This document shows, piece after piece, positions 16,663-25,393 of a DNA stretch of 64,000 nt (positions within the stretch are counted from its first letter, which is position 1; every line of letters begins with the position of its first letter). Below the pieces are notes generated by a model. It was not told where the DNA came from. It did not search any database and worked only from the letters and a program-made list of their open reading frames with translations. The stretch spans positions 124,001-188,000 of the forward strand of contig JBIOHP010000005.1 in NCBI GenBank assembly GCA_044449065.1, given 5' to 3'. This DNA is from JBIOHP01 sp044449065 (GTDB lineage: Bacteria > Bacteroidota > Ignavibacteria > UBA10030 > SZUA-254). The position numbers and the translations under genes are program-made.

Positions 16663-19388
16663 TTGGGCAGACGATATCTCACTACAAAATTCTTGAGAAA
16701 TTGGGAGAGGGCGGAATGGGTGTTGTCTACAAAGCCCAGGATACAAAACTTGATCGCTTCGTCGCGTTAAAATTCTTATCTCCTCATCTTGCCTCTTCGG
16801 AACAGGATAAGTCCCGTTTCACCCAGGAGGCGAAAGCCGCAGCGGCGCTCAATCATCCGAATATTTGCACGATCATCGATATTCAGGAAAATGACGGCGT
16901 CATGTTTATCGTAATGGAATTTGTTGATGGTCAGACATTGCGCGAGAAAAAGGCATCCATCACGTTTAAACAGGCAATCGATATTGGAATTCAGATAGCG
17001 GAGGGTTTAGGCGCGGCTCATGATAAAGGCATCGTGCACAGGGATATCAAACCCGAAAACATCATGATCCGAAGGGATGGCATCGCGCAAATAATGGACT
17101 TTGGACTTGCGAAACTTCGCGGCAGCGTTACGCGGCTGACAAAAGAGGGGAGCACAATCGGCACGGCAGGATATATGTCGCCGGAACAAGTGCAGGGACA
17201 GGATATCGACCACAGGTCGGATATATTTTCGTTTGGAGTTTTACTGTATGAACTTATCACCGGTCAGCTTCCGTTTAAGGGCGTACATGAAACTGCATTG
17301 ATGTATGAAATTGTGAATATGGAAGCGCCGCCGATGTCTTCGATTAAACCGGACATAGAGGCAACCCTCGACGCGATTGTTCTGGAATGTTTAGAAAAAG
17401 ATCCCAACGAACGAACGCAATCTGCCAAGCAGGTATCCATAGATTTAAAACATTTTAAACGCGAGTCAACGCGACAGCGGGTCAGCCGCATCACAACGGC
17501 AAAGCCGGTACAATCATATTCAAATGTTAAGCAACCGGAACCGCAGAACATCCAGCTTTCCAAATCCACCGGATTGGCAGGTAAAATACCCTGGTTAATT
17601 TCCATCGTCTGCCTGATTGGGTTCTCAGTATTTGCCGGTCTTTATTTGAAGCGCCAGAATATTGATCCCCAGATGGTACAGTCATATATTCTCCCGCCCG
17701 AAAATTCCAGTTTTGCCACCCATTCCGGAAACACGGGAGAAGGACACCTTGCGCTTTCACCGGACGGAAGCATGCTCGCCTTCGTGTGCGCTGATAGTGC
17801 GGGCAAAACTCACTTAATGGTCCGCCCTTTAAATTCTATCGATGCAAAAGAACTTCCTTCGACCCAGGAGGCGGGCTATCCGTTCTGGTCGCCGGATAAT
17901 AGATACATTGGTTTTTTCCAGGGTGGAAAACTGAAAAAAATTGAAGCGTCCGGCGGACCTTCGTTGACGATATGCGACGCAGCGGACGGACGCGGCGCAT
18001 CATGGAATCAAGATGGAATAATCATACTGGCGCCAAACCCGGCCGGACCAATTTATCAGGTATCCGAGGCAGGCGGAACCCCTGTCGCCATCACAAAATT
18101 TGACACCACAAGACATACCCACTCGCACCGCTGGCCCTTCTTCCTGCCGGATGGAAAACATTTCCTCTATTTTTCACGATCAAGTTTTGGCGGCGTTGAA
18201 CGGGAAGAGGACGCTCTTTATACCGCCTCCCTGGACGGAAAAGATAATAAACGACTTATACCTGCAAAGGCAAATGTGGCATACGTTTCGGGTATGTTGA
18301 TCTATTTAAGCGATAAAACGCTAATGGCGCAACGCTTCCAACCTGATAAACTTGAACTTATCGGGGAAGCCAAGCCGATAGCCGAACCTATTGAGTATGA
18401 CCTGGATTATAATAGAGCGATTTTTACTGTGTCCCAGAATGGCATCCTCTGTTATCAATCACGAAGCACAAAAGTGGGCTGGCAGTTGGAATGGCTTGAC
18501 CGCAAAGGCAATTTGGTGGGTAAAATTGGCGAACCTGCCCAGATAGGATCTGCGGCGCTATCACCCGACGAAAAAAAAATCGCCTATGATGTCTATGATC
18601 CTCAATCAAAAAATAAGGATATATGGATTTATGAGCTCGCGCGGGGAATTAAAACAAGATTTACCTTCGATCCCTCTGTAGACGAATTGCCAAATTGGTC
18701 GCCCGATGGCAGCAAGATTATATTTCATTCAGATCGAAAGGGACACTATGATTTGTACCAAAAAACAACTGACGGAGAAGGGAGCGAGGATGTACTCCTT
18801 GAATCTCCAGAAGCGAAATTTCCTTACGATTTCTCGAGCGACGGTAAATATTTCACCTACTCAGCCAACGATTCCCATACCGGATCGGACATCTGGATTC
18901 TTCCACTCACCGGCGACAGAAAACCAATCAGATTAGTGCAATCGGAATTCGATGATGATGTTTCACACTTTTCAAGGGATATGCGGTGGATTTCCTACCG
19001 GTCGAATGAATCAGGCAACTACGAACTTTATGTCCGACCATTTCTGGATGCTGAAGGGAAAATAGCAACTACCCAGGCGCGTAAATGGCAAATATCCGTG
19101 AATGGAATCGCGGTCAATTCAAGTGAGGAATGGAGCAAAAATGGGAAGGAATTTTATTACCTCTCCCAGGATAATAAATTTATCGCGGTTGAGGTCAGGA
19201 CAAACGGATCATCGTTCGAGATTGGCAACTCAAACGAATTGTTTGACGTCAAATCGAATACCGCTATTTCTTTTGTCGATGCAAGCGCTGACGGAAATAA
19301 ATTTCTTTTCATCGTCACTGTAGGCGGAGAGGTTCATCCTCCCATTACACTGGTGACAAATTGGGATAAGGAACTTAAGAACCAATGA
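16659..19388 (+). CDS. Membrane Ser/Thr kinase 1 with TolB-like (PD40) propeller sensor
   Basis: 909 aa. Hanks-type kinase domain at 1-~270: Gly-loop GEGGMG (16-21), K38 in VALK, catalytic HRD with D129, DFG D147, and SPEQ in place of APE at 174-177. A basic linker leads to one transmembrane helix at ~311-330. The extracytoplasmic part (~345-905) consists of WD40-like PD40 repeats ('SPDGSMLAFV', 'SPDNRYIGFF', 'SPDGSKIIFHS', 'SRDMRWISYRS'), forming a propeller like that of TolB. It likely senses an envelope ligand and phosphorylates cytoplasmic proteins. It is the first gene of the ten-kinase array and its TGA overlaps the next leader ATG (ATGA). Confidence 0.93.
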   Translation: MIGQTISHYKILEKLGEGGMGVVYKAQDTKLDRFVALKFLSPHLASSEQDKSRFTQEAKAAAALNHPNICTIIDIQENDGVMFIVMEFVDGQTLREKKASITFKQAIDIGIQIAEGLGAAHDKGIVHRDIKPENIMIRRDGIAQIMDFGLAKLRGSVTRLTKEGSTIGTAGYMSPEQVQGQDIDHRSDIFSFGVLLYELITGQLPFKGVHETALMYEIVNMEAPPMSSIKPDIEATLDAIVLECLEKDPNERTQSAKQVSIDLKHFKRESTRQRVSRITTAKPVQSYSNVKQPEPQNIQLSKSTGLAGKIPWLISIVCLIGFSVFAGLYLKRQNIDPQMVQSYILPPENSSFATHSGNTGEGHLALSPDGSMLAFVCADSAGKTHLMVRPLNSIDAKELPSTQEAGYPFWSPDNRYIGFFQGGKLKKIEASGGPSLTICDAADGRGASWNQDGIIILAPNPAGPIYQVSEAGGTPVAITKFDTTRHTHSHRWPFFLPDGKHFLYFSRSSFGGVEREEDALYTASLDGKDNKRLIPAKANVAYVSGMLIYLSDKTLMAQRFQPDKLELIGEAKPIAEPIEYDLDYNRAIFTVSQNGILCYQSRSTKVGWQLEWLDRKGNLVGKIGEPAQIGSAALSPDEKKIAYDVYDPQSKNKDIWIYELARGIKTRFTFDPSVDELPNWSPDGSKIIFHSDRKGHYDLYQKTTDGEGSEDVLLESPEAKFPYDFSSDGKYFTYSANDSHTGSDIWILPLTGDRKPIRLVQSEFDDDVSHFSRDMRWISYRSNESGNYELYVRPFLDAEGKIATTQARKWQISVNGIAVNSSEEWSKNGKEFYYLSQDNKFIAVEVRTNGSSFEIGNSNELFDVKSNTAISFVDASADGNKFLFIVTVGGEVHPPITLVTNWDKELKNQ

Positions 19389-19579
19389 TTGGTCAAACCA
19401 TCTCACAATACACTATTATTGAAAAGCTGGGAGAGGGCGGCATGTCCCAAACTTTCCCACGAGCGCAGCGAGTGGAAGAAAGTTTGAGGATCTCCCGTTG
19501 TTTGGATTCCGCTTTGACAACGGGATTCCAAAAAGCGGAACCGCTGGAACACAGTGGAAGCGGGAGGCGTGGACTATGA
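19385..19579 (+). CDS. Leader ORF 2 (no GC insert)
   Basis: 64 codons. It starts MIGQTISQYTIIEKLGEGGM, a plain copy of the kinase start without the 24-bp insert found in the other leaders, so it represents the ancestral form of the unit. After GEGGM the reading frame runs through a type 2 module and ends at TGA in the ATGA overlap with kinase 2. Its ATG also overlaps the TGA of kinase 1, so kinase 1, leader and kinase 2 form an unbroken coupled chain. Confidence 0.5.
   Translation: MIGQTISQYTIIEKLGEGGMSQTFPRAQRVEESLRISRCLDSALTTGFQKAEPLEHSGSGRRGL
19445..19575 (+). repeat. 131-bp hairpin module, type 2 (copy 2)
   Basis: Same length and layout as type 1, but stem 1 is CAAACTTTC/GAAAGTTTG and stem 3 is CCGCT/AGCGG. 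It ends in GGGAGG eight nt before the ATG of kinase 2. Confidence 0.85.
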
Positions 19580-22272
19580 TTGGGCAGACAATATTTCACT
19601 ACAAAATTCTTGAGAAATTGGGAGAGGGCGGTATGGGCATTGTTTATAAAGCCCACGATATAAAGCTGGATCGTTTTGTTGCTCTAAAATTCCTTCCCCA
19701 GCATCTCGCCGCTTCACAGCAGGATAAGAGCCGGTTTGCTCAGGAAGCAAAAGCCGCAGCAGCGCTCAATCATCCTAATGTATGTTCCATTATCGACATT
19801 CAGGAATATGATGGACCCTCCTCCGCCGGGGCTCCGGCGGGCAAGCAGATGTTTATTGTTATGGAGTTTGTGGATGGCGTCACCCTGCGGGAGAAAAAAC
19901 AATCCATCAGTTTCAAACAGGCAATTGATATCGGCGTTCAAATCGCCGATGGGCTCGCAGCCGCGCATGAGAAGGGCATCGTCCACCGGGATATAAAACC
20001 GGAAAACATCATGATTCGAAAAGACGGCATCGCTCAGATTATGGATTTCGGGTTGGCAAAACTCCGGGGGAATATCACCCGGCTGACAAAGGAAGGCAGC
20101 ACAATCGGCACGGCGGGGTACATGTCACCTGAACAAGTTCAGGGACAAGACACGGATCATCGTTCGGATATCTTTTCATTCGGCATTCTTCTGTATGAAC
20201 TTTTTACGGGAGAATTGCCCTTCAAAGGAATCCATGAAACAGCGTTAATGTATGAAATTGTGAATGTTGAACCGGCGCCGATGTCATCTGTGAAACCGGA
20301 AATTGACCCATCTCTTGACGCCATCGTTCTGGAATGTTTAGAAAAAGATCCGAATGAGCGGACTCAGTCGGTAAAACAAGTCTCTGTTGATCTGAAACAT
20401 TTCAAACGTGAAACGAGCCGTGAGCGCTTAACCCGGACAATTAAAACAAAACCGCTACAAAAAGACACTGGCATTGGTAATACTGACCGGAGCGAATCAG
20501 TACAAACACCCCGCCGCAATTGGATCTGGCATGGTATTTACGGATCATTATTACTTGTACTTTTAATATATGTGTGGAAGCCATGGAACAAAGACCCAGC
20601 CGCTCTTCCTCCTCCCATGCATTTTAATGTGGACGTGCCACCTCGAGCTCCTTTGATAGGAGGCAGCGACGATATCACTATCTCTCCGGACGGAAAAAAA
20701 ATTGTTTACGCCGGCTCGAATCCCTCCAATCCACAATTGTTCCTTCGGAAAATTGATCAACTGGATGTTCAGGGAATCCCTAACACGGAAGGAGCAGATG
20801 AACCGGTCTTTTCACCTGACGGACAATGGATTGCTTATGTTCAGAGCGACAAGATCAAGAAGGTTTCCATCCTCGGCGGCGCCCCCGAAATGTTATGTGG
20901 AACTCAAGGTTTACCCAGAGGTCTGTGGTGGGCTGAAGATAATAATATTTACTTTGGACACATCAGCCGGGCTTTATTTAAAGTACCTTCCGCAGGCGGT
21001 ACACCAACCCGGATCACTACCCTCGACAGTGCAAATGGTGAAATCAGTCACCGGTACCCCCAGCTTCTGCCGGATGGAAAAACCATACTCTTCACCATTA
21101 AACCGAATAACATATCTTCATTCAGCGACGCCATGATTGCCGTTCAACGATTGGGAACAAACGAGAAGAAAATATTAATCCACGGCGGAACCTACGGTCG
21201 TTTTCTCCCATCCGGGTACCTGGTTTATGTTCGTGAAAATACAATTTTTGCGGCGCGATTTGATCCGGATCGGCTTGAGATTCAAGGATCACCCCAGCCC
21301 ATAACTCAGGGCGGGTGGCTCAACGAAGGTTCCGGAAGCGCTGGAATCAGTGTTTCAACTGCAGGAAATCTCATCTATGTTCCAGAGGGCTTGATTGATT
21401 TAAAAAATACCGCTCTCGTTTGGATGGATCGTCAGGGAAAATCGTACCCGCTGCTTGATTCACTGGGTTCCTATGGCGGAGTAACGGTTTCACCTGATAA
21501 CCAAAAAATAGCTTTGAACCTACAGGCGGCAAATGATGATATATGGATTTATCAAATAGCCCGTGGGACACTCACACGCCTAACATTCGGGGGCGGTAAT
21601 AATAATTTCCCAATTTGGACTCCTGATAATAAGTATGTGGTATATAATGCTGAAAAAGGAAAATCTCCCAATATCTACAGAAAACCCTGGGATGGAAGCG
21701 GGGAAGAAGAACGCCTGACGACAAGTGATGAGGCGCAATTTCCTTCTTCGATTAGCCCTGATGGTAAACTCCTTGCTTTCATCCAGAATTCCGATATATG
21801 GATATTACCGCTTGAGGGTGACCGGAAACCCTGGCGCTTTATCCAGTCGCAAGCCACTGAAGCAACTCCTATGTTTTCTCCCGATGGCCGTTGGATGGCA
21901 TATGCATCAAACGAATCCGGAAAATTTGAGGTCTATGTTGTACCCTTTCCTAAACACGAAGGGAAGTGGCAGATATCAAACGGCGGCGGCAATGGACCCA
22001 TTTGGTCAAGAAATGGAAAAGAATTGCTCTATGGAAGCGGCACGTCTATGATGGCTGCCGAAATTACTCCTGGGCAATCATTCGATTTTTCCGTCCCCAA
22101 AAAAATATTGGAACTAACTTCGTCAAATGCTGTCGCATACGATGTAACCTCCGATGGAAACCGTTTCATTGTTGGTTTGGCTCGTAGGGGCATTTTTACG
22201 ATTAATCATTTTAACATCATTCTTAACTGGACTACGGAGTTAAAAGAAAAATTTGCAGAGAATAAAAATTAA
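19576..22272 (+). CDS. Membrane Ser/Thr kinase 2 with PD40 propeller; carries an in-frame palindromic insert
   Basis: 898 aa from the ATG in the ATGA overlap; the upstream TTG in this frame lies within the leader module and is not a likely start. Kinase motifs: GEGGMG, K38, D139 of HRD, D157 of DFG, SPEQ. Residues 81-90 (PSSAGAPAGK) are an extra loop absent from all nine paralogues, encoded by a GC palindrome. They lie between N-lobe strands before 'MFIVMEF' (hinge region), where an added surface turn could be tolerated. TM helix ~315-334; the rest is PD40 propeller repeats ('SPDGQWIAYV', 'SPDNQKIALN', 'SPDGRWMAYAS'). It ends with TAA, 18 bp before leader 3. Confidence 0.93.
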   Translation: MIGQTIFHYKILEKLGEGGMGIVYKAHDIKLDRFVALKFLPQHLAASQQDKSRFAQEAKAAAALNHPNVCSIIDIQEYDGPSSAGAPAGKQMFIVMEFVDGVTLREKKQSISFKQAIDIGVQIADGLAAAHEKGIVHRDIKPENIMIRKDGIAQIMDFGLAKLRGNITRLTKEGSTIGTAGYMSPEQVQGQDTDHRSDIFSFGILLYELFTGELPFKGIHETALMYEIVNVEPAPMSSVKPEIDPSLDAIVLECLEKDPNERTQSVKQVSVDLKHFKRETSRERLTRTIKTKPLQKDTGIGNTDRSESVQTPRRNWIWHGIYGSLLLVLLIYVWKPWNKDPAALPPPMHFNVDVPPRAPLIGGSDDITISPDGKKIVYAGSNPSNPQLFLRKIDQLDVQGIPNTEGADEPVFSPDGQWIAYVQSDKIKKVSILGGAPEMLCGTQGLPRGLWWAEDNNIYFGHISRALFKVPSAGGTPTRITTLDSANGEISHRYPQLLPDGKTILFTIKPNNISSFSDAMIAVQRLGTNEKKILIHGGTYGRFLPSGYLVYVRENTIFAARFDPDRLEIQGSPQPITQGGWLNEGSGSAGISVSTAGNLIYVPEGLIDLKNTALVWMDRQGKSYPLLDSLGSYGGVTVSPDNQKIALNLQAANDDIWIYQIARGTLTRLTFGGGNNNFPIWTPDNKYVVYNAEKGKSPNIYRKPWDGSGEEERLTTSDEAQFPSSISPDGKLLAFIQNSDIWILPLEGDRKPWRFIQSQATEATPMFSPDGRWMAYASNESGKFEVYVVPFPKHEGKWQISNGGGNGPIWSRNGKELLYGSGTSMMAAEITPGQSFDFSVPKKILELTSSNAVAYDVTSDGNRFIVGLARRGIFTINHFNIILNWTTELKEKFAENKN
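19816..19845. repeat. 30-bp in-frame GC palindrome inside kinase 2
   Basis: Contains CCGCCGG-GGCT-CCGGCGG and ends in GGCGGGCAAG, the same 3' end as the 24-bp inserts of the leaders. It adds ten codons without disturbing the frame, judged against the nine paralogues. Confidence 0.8.
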
Positions 22273-22290
22273 TTTCTCACCAATTATCCG

Positions 22291-22509
22291 ATGATCGGAA
22301 AAACTATCTCACACTACAGGATTCTCGAGAAGCCCCGCCATAAAGACGGCGGGCAAGTTGGCGAGGGCGGAATGTCCCAAAATCACCCACGCGCGTTTTT
22401 TGCAAGTGGTTGTGATTTTGCGGATCTCCCGTTGTTTGGATTCCGCTTTGACAACGGGATTCCAAAAAGCGGAACCGTTGAGCGAAGCGAGAACGGGAAC
22501 CCCCTATGA
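22291..22509 (+). CDS. Leader ORF 3
   Basis: 72 codons. MIGKTISHYRILEK is followed by the GC palindromic insert (PRHKDGGQV), GEGGM, and a type 1 module read as SQNHPRAFFASG...ENGNPL. The TGA overlaps kinase 3's ATG (ATGA). It lies 18 bp after kinase 2 with no strong Shine-Dalgarno of its own. Confidence 0.5.
   Translation: MIGKTISHYRILEKPRHKDGGQVGEGGMSQNHPRAFFASGCDFADLPLFGFRFDNGIPKSGTVERSENGNPL
22375..22505 (+). repeat. 131-bp hairpin module, type 1 (copy 3)
   Basis: Intact stem 1 (CAAAATCAC/GTGATTTTG), stem 2 and stem 3. The Shine-Dalgarno region reads GGGAA rather than GGGAG. Confidence 0.85.
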
Positions 22510-25178
22510 TTGGACAGTCAATATCTCATTACAAAATCCTTGAGAAGCTGGGAGAAGGCGGGATGGGGATCGTCTATAAAGCAGAGGATACTAACCTCAA
22601 AAGAATTGTCGCATTGAAATTTTTACCCAGCCATCTTTCTGCATCGGAAGCCGACAAAGCGCGATTTATACAGGAAGCACAGGCGGCATCCTCGCTTAAT
22701 CATCCCAATGTCTGCACTATTCACGATATCCAGGAACACGACGGGCAAATGTTCATCGTGATGGAATTTGTCGACGGTCAAACATTACGGGAAAAAAAAT
22801 CATCCATTACCATGAAACAGGCAATCGATATCGGCATCCAGATCGCTGATGGGCTTGCCGCCGCACATGAGAAAGGGATTATCCACCGGGATATCAAACC
22901 CGATAATATCATGGTCCGGAAGGATGGCATCGTTCAAATTATGGATTTCGGGTTGGCCAAGCTCAGAGGTGTCTCGAAATTAACGAAAGAAGGAAGCACA
23001 ATCGGAACTGCAGGGTACATGTCGCCTGAACAAGTGCAGGGTTTAGAGACGGATCATCGTTCGGATATATTTTCTTTCGGTGTACTTTTATTCGAGCTTT
23101 TAACGGGACAACTCCCATTTAAAGGTGTCCATGAAACAGCGATTGCATACGAAATTGTAAACGTCGATGCTCCCCCTATGTCATCCATTAAACCTGAAAT
23201 CGATTCAGCGCTTGATGCTATTGTTCTGGAATGTCTTGCAAAAGAACCTTCGGAACGATCCCAATCAATTGCGGAAGTTGCTAAAGATCTGCGGCGGTAC
23301 AAACGGGAATCAAGCAGGCAGCATCTGAGCAGGTCATTCCCCGCGCAATCTGCAATACGTCAGATAGGCGCCGTGACTTCTGCCCCCACTGTTGCGATCA
23401 CTCCTCAACGAAGCATTCTTCCGTGGGGAATTGCAGGGATGCTTCTCATTGTAACATCCATATTGCTATTTCGTCAATATTTCGCCTCGGCTGAACGTCA
23501 GCCCCTATTAATAGCTTCCATCGCTCCGCCCGATAGCGTATACATTCACTCGTACGGTCAGGCAGCAGGTCCCCCGGCAATTTCACCTGACGGCAGGACA
23601 ATCATGTATTGTGGAGTGGCTTCTAACGGAATTACCCAGATTTATGTTCGTTCGCTTCATGAAAATGTTACGCGAGCACTGGATGGAACAAACTACGCGC
23701 AATATCCATTCTGGTCGCCGGATGGAAAACAGATCGGATTCTTCGCCGGAGGGAAAATCAAGAAGATAGAGGTCGATGGCGGTTCTCCTGTAACGGTTTG
23801 TGTTGCCATCAATCCCCGCGGCGGGACATGGAGCAGCGCTGGAGTGATTCTCTTCGCCCCCGATTACCAATCGCCGATCTCCCGGGTATCCGCCGATGGC
23901 GGGATTCCGGAGCCATTAACGAAATTAGACACCTCGCGCAATGAAGTATCGCATCGATGGCCCTTTGCTTTGCCTGATGGAAAACACTTTCTCTATTTTT
24001 CGCGTATAGCTAACAATTCCGGTCCCGCGGAGGGTCATGCCGTCTATGCTTCGTCGCTCGATGGAAAAGATAACAGGTTGGTTCTCCGCACCAATTCCAA
24101 TGCCGTCTACGCCGCCGGGTACTTGCTTTTTGTCCGGGGATCGACATTGATGGCGCAACAATTCGATCAATCCTCCGTGCAGCTAAAGGGCGATCCCGCT
24201 CCATTGGCGGAAGGTGTCATTGATGATCCCGGATTTAATCAATCGGTTTTTTCCGCATCGCAAACGGGGATCCTGATTTACCAGCCAGGAAATGTACGAG
24301 CCGGAGCAAAATTATTAATCACCGATCTCAACGGTAAAATAATTTCAACCCTAGGTGAGAGCATAGAAAACTTTCGCGTCCGTTATGCTCCTGACGGAGA
24401 GCATATCATTGCCAGCATTTTCGATCCTAAGTTGTTGCGATTAAATATCTGGGAATATGATCTCCATACCGGCGGTAGGAACCGGATCACCTCAGGCACC
24501 GGCGAAGATAACGCGATCCCCTCTCCGACCAGCGATGATATTATTTATTCTTCCCAGCGAACCGGCGTTTGGAATTTGTACGAAAAATCGATGAGTGGTC
24601 AGGGTGGTGATTCAGCCCTTCACCCATCCCCAAGCTATGATTTATCTCTTGATTGGTCGCGCGACGGTTCCCTTGTATTATTTTCGAGAGTAGAACCATC
24701 TAAAACCCAAGCAGATTTGTGGATCATGCAAATGAAGAATGCACATGAACAATATCCGGTGGTAAACACGGAGTTTGACGAAGTTGGGGGGCGGTTCTCA
24801 CCCGATGGTAAATGGATCGCTTATGTTTCGAACGAGAGCGGCGACTACGAAGTTTATATAAAATCAGCCGTGAAAACGGAAACTCAAAGTTGGAAGATTT
24901 CATCAGCAGGCGGATACTTTCCCTGCTGGGCAGGCAGCAGCAATGAATTGTGTTATGTGAGCAGTGAGAATAAAATGATGCTTGTCACTCTCCGGTACAA
25001 AGATAAGATGGTCGAGGTTGCGAGTATCCATTCTTTATTTAGTGTACCCGCATTTTTGGAGAGTTATGATATCTCCCCCAATGGAAAAACGATGGTAATC
25101 AATCGCAGTCTTGAAATGCAAAAATCGGCGCCGCTGACTATGCTCGTCAACTGGCAGGAGGAGTTGAAACAGAAATGA
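22506..25178 (+). CDS. Membrane Ser/Thr kinase 3 with PD40 propeller
   Basis: 890 aa. Kinase domain 1-~270 with GEGGMG, K38, HRD D129, DFG D147, SPEQ. TM helix ~304-323 (ILPWGIAGMLLIVTSILLF). The extracytoplasmic PD40 repeats include 'SPDGRTIMYC', 'SPDGKQIGFF', 'APDGEHIIAS', 'SPDGKWIAYVS'. The first 60 residues (AEDTNLKRIVALKFLP, RFIQEAQA) are nearly identical to kinase 9, which otherwise belongs to the TPR group. This points to recombination between paralogues. Its stop overlaps the next leader as ATGA. Confidence 0.93.
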   Translation: MIGQSISHYKILEKLGEGGMGIVYKAEDTNLKRIVALKFLPSHLSASEADKARFIQEAQAASSLNHPNVCTIHDIQEHDGQMFIVMEFVDGQTLREKKSSITMKQAIDIGIQIADGLAAAHEKGIIHRDIKPDNIMVRKDGIVQIMDFGLAKLRGVSKLTKEGSTIGTAGYMSPEQVQGLETDHRSDIFSFGVLLFELLTGQLPFKGVHETAIAYEIVNVDAPPMSSIKPEIDSALDAIVLECLAKEPSERSQSIAEVAKDLRRYKRESSRQHLSRSFPAQSAIRQIGAVTSAPTVAITPQRSILPWGIAGMLLIVTSILLFRQYFASAERQPLLIASIAPPDSVYIHSYGQAAGPPAISPDGRTIMYCGVASNGITQIYVRSLHENVTRALDGTNYAQYPFWSPDGKQIGFFAGGKIKKIEVDGGSPVTVCVAINPRGGTWSSAGVILFAPDYQSPISRVSADGGIPEPLTKLDTSRNEVSHRWPFALPDGKHFLYFSRIANNSGPAEGHAVYASSLDGKDNRLVLRTNSNAVYAAGYLLFVRGSTLMAQQFDQSSVQLKGDPAPLAEGVIDDPGFNQSVFSASQTGILIYQPGNVRAGAKLLITDLNGKIISTLGESIENFRVRYAPDGEHIIASIFDPKLLRLNIWEYDLHTGGRNRITSGTGEDNAIPSPTSDDIIYSSQRTGVWNLYEKSMSGQGGDSALHPSPSYDLSLDWSRDGSLVLFSRVEPSKTQADLWIMQMKNAHEQYPVVNTEFDEVGGRFSPDGKWIAYVSNESGDYEVYIKSAVKTETQSWKISSAGGYFPCWAGSSNELCYVSSENKMMLVTLRYKDKMVEVASIHSLFSVPAFLESYDISPNGKTMVINRSLEMQKSAPLTMLVNWQEELKQK

Positions 25179-25393
25179 TCGGAAAAACCGTTTCCCATTA
25201 TAAGATTATCGAGAAGCCCCGCCACAAAAACGGCGGGCAAGTCGGCGAGGGCGGAATGTCCCAAACTTTCCCACGAGCGCAGCGAGTGGATGAAAGTTTG
25301 AGGATCTCCCGTTGTTTGGATTCCGCTTTGACAACGGGATTCCAAAAAGCGGAACAGCTGGAACGCAGTGGAAGCGGGAGGCGTGGACTATGA
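25175..25393 (+). CDS. Leader ORF 4
   Basis: 72 codons. MIGKTVSHYKIIEK, then the GC insert (PRHKNGGQV), GEGGM and a type 2 module read as SQTFPRAQRVDESL...GRRGL. ATGA overlaps link it both to kinase 3 upstream and to kinase 4 downstream. Confidence 0.5.
   Translation: MIGKTVSHYKIIEKPRHKNGGQVGEGGMSQTFPRAQRVDESLRISRCLDSALTTGFQKAEQLERSGSGRRGL
25259..25389 (+). repeat. 131-bp hairpin module, type 2 (copy 4)
   Basis: CAAACTTTC/GAAAGTTTG stem 1, CCGCT/AGCGG stem 3, GGGAGG before the kinase ATG. It differs from copy 2 at only a few positions. Confidence 0.85.

Noticed and set aside
19498..19575. TTG start giving kinase 2 (and likewise kinases 4, 9, 10) an extra 26 N-terminal residues
   Set aside because: The extension lies in the 131-bp module and is simply the module read in the kinase frame. 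The ATG in the ATGA overlap has a GGGAGG Shine-Dalgarno and gives the standard MIGQTISHYKILEK start found in all paralogues.
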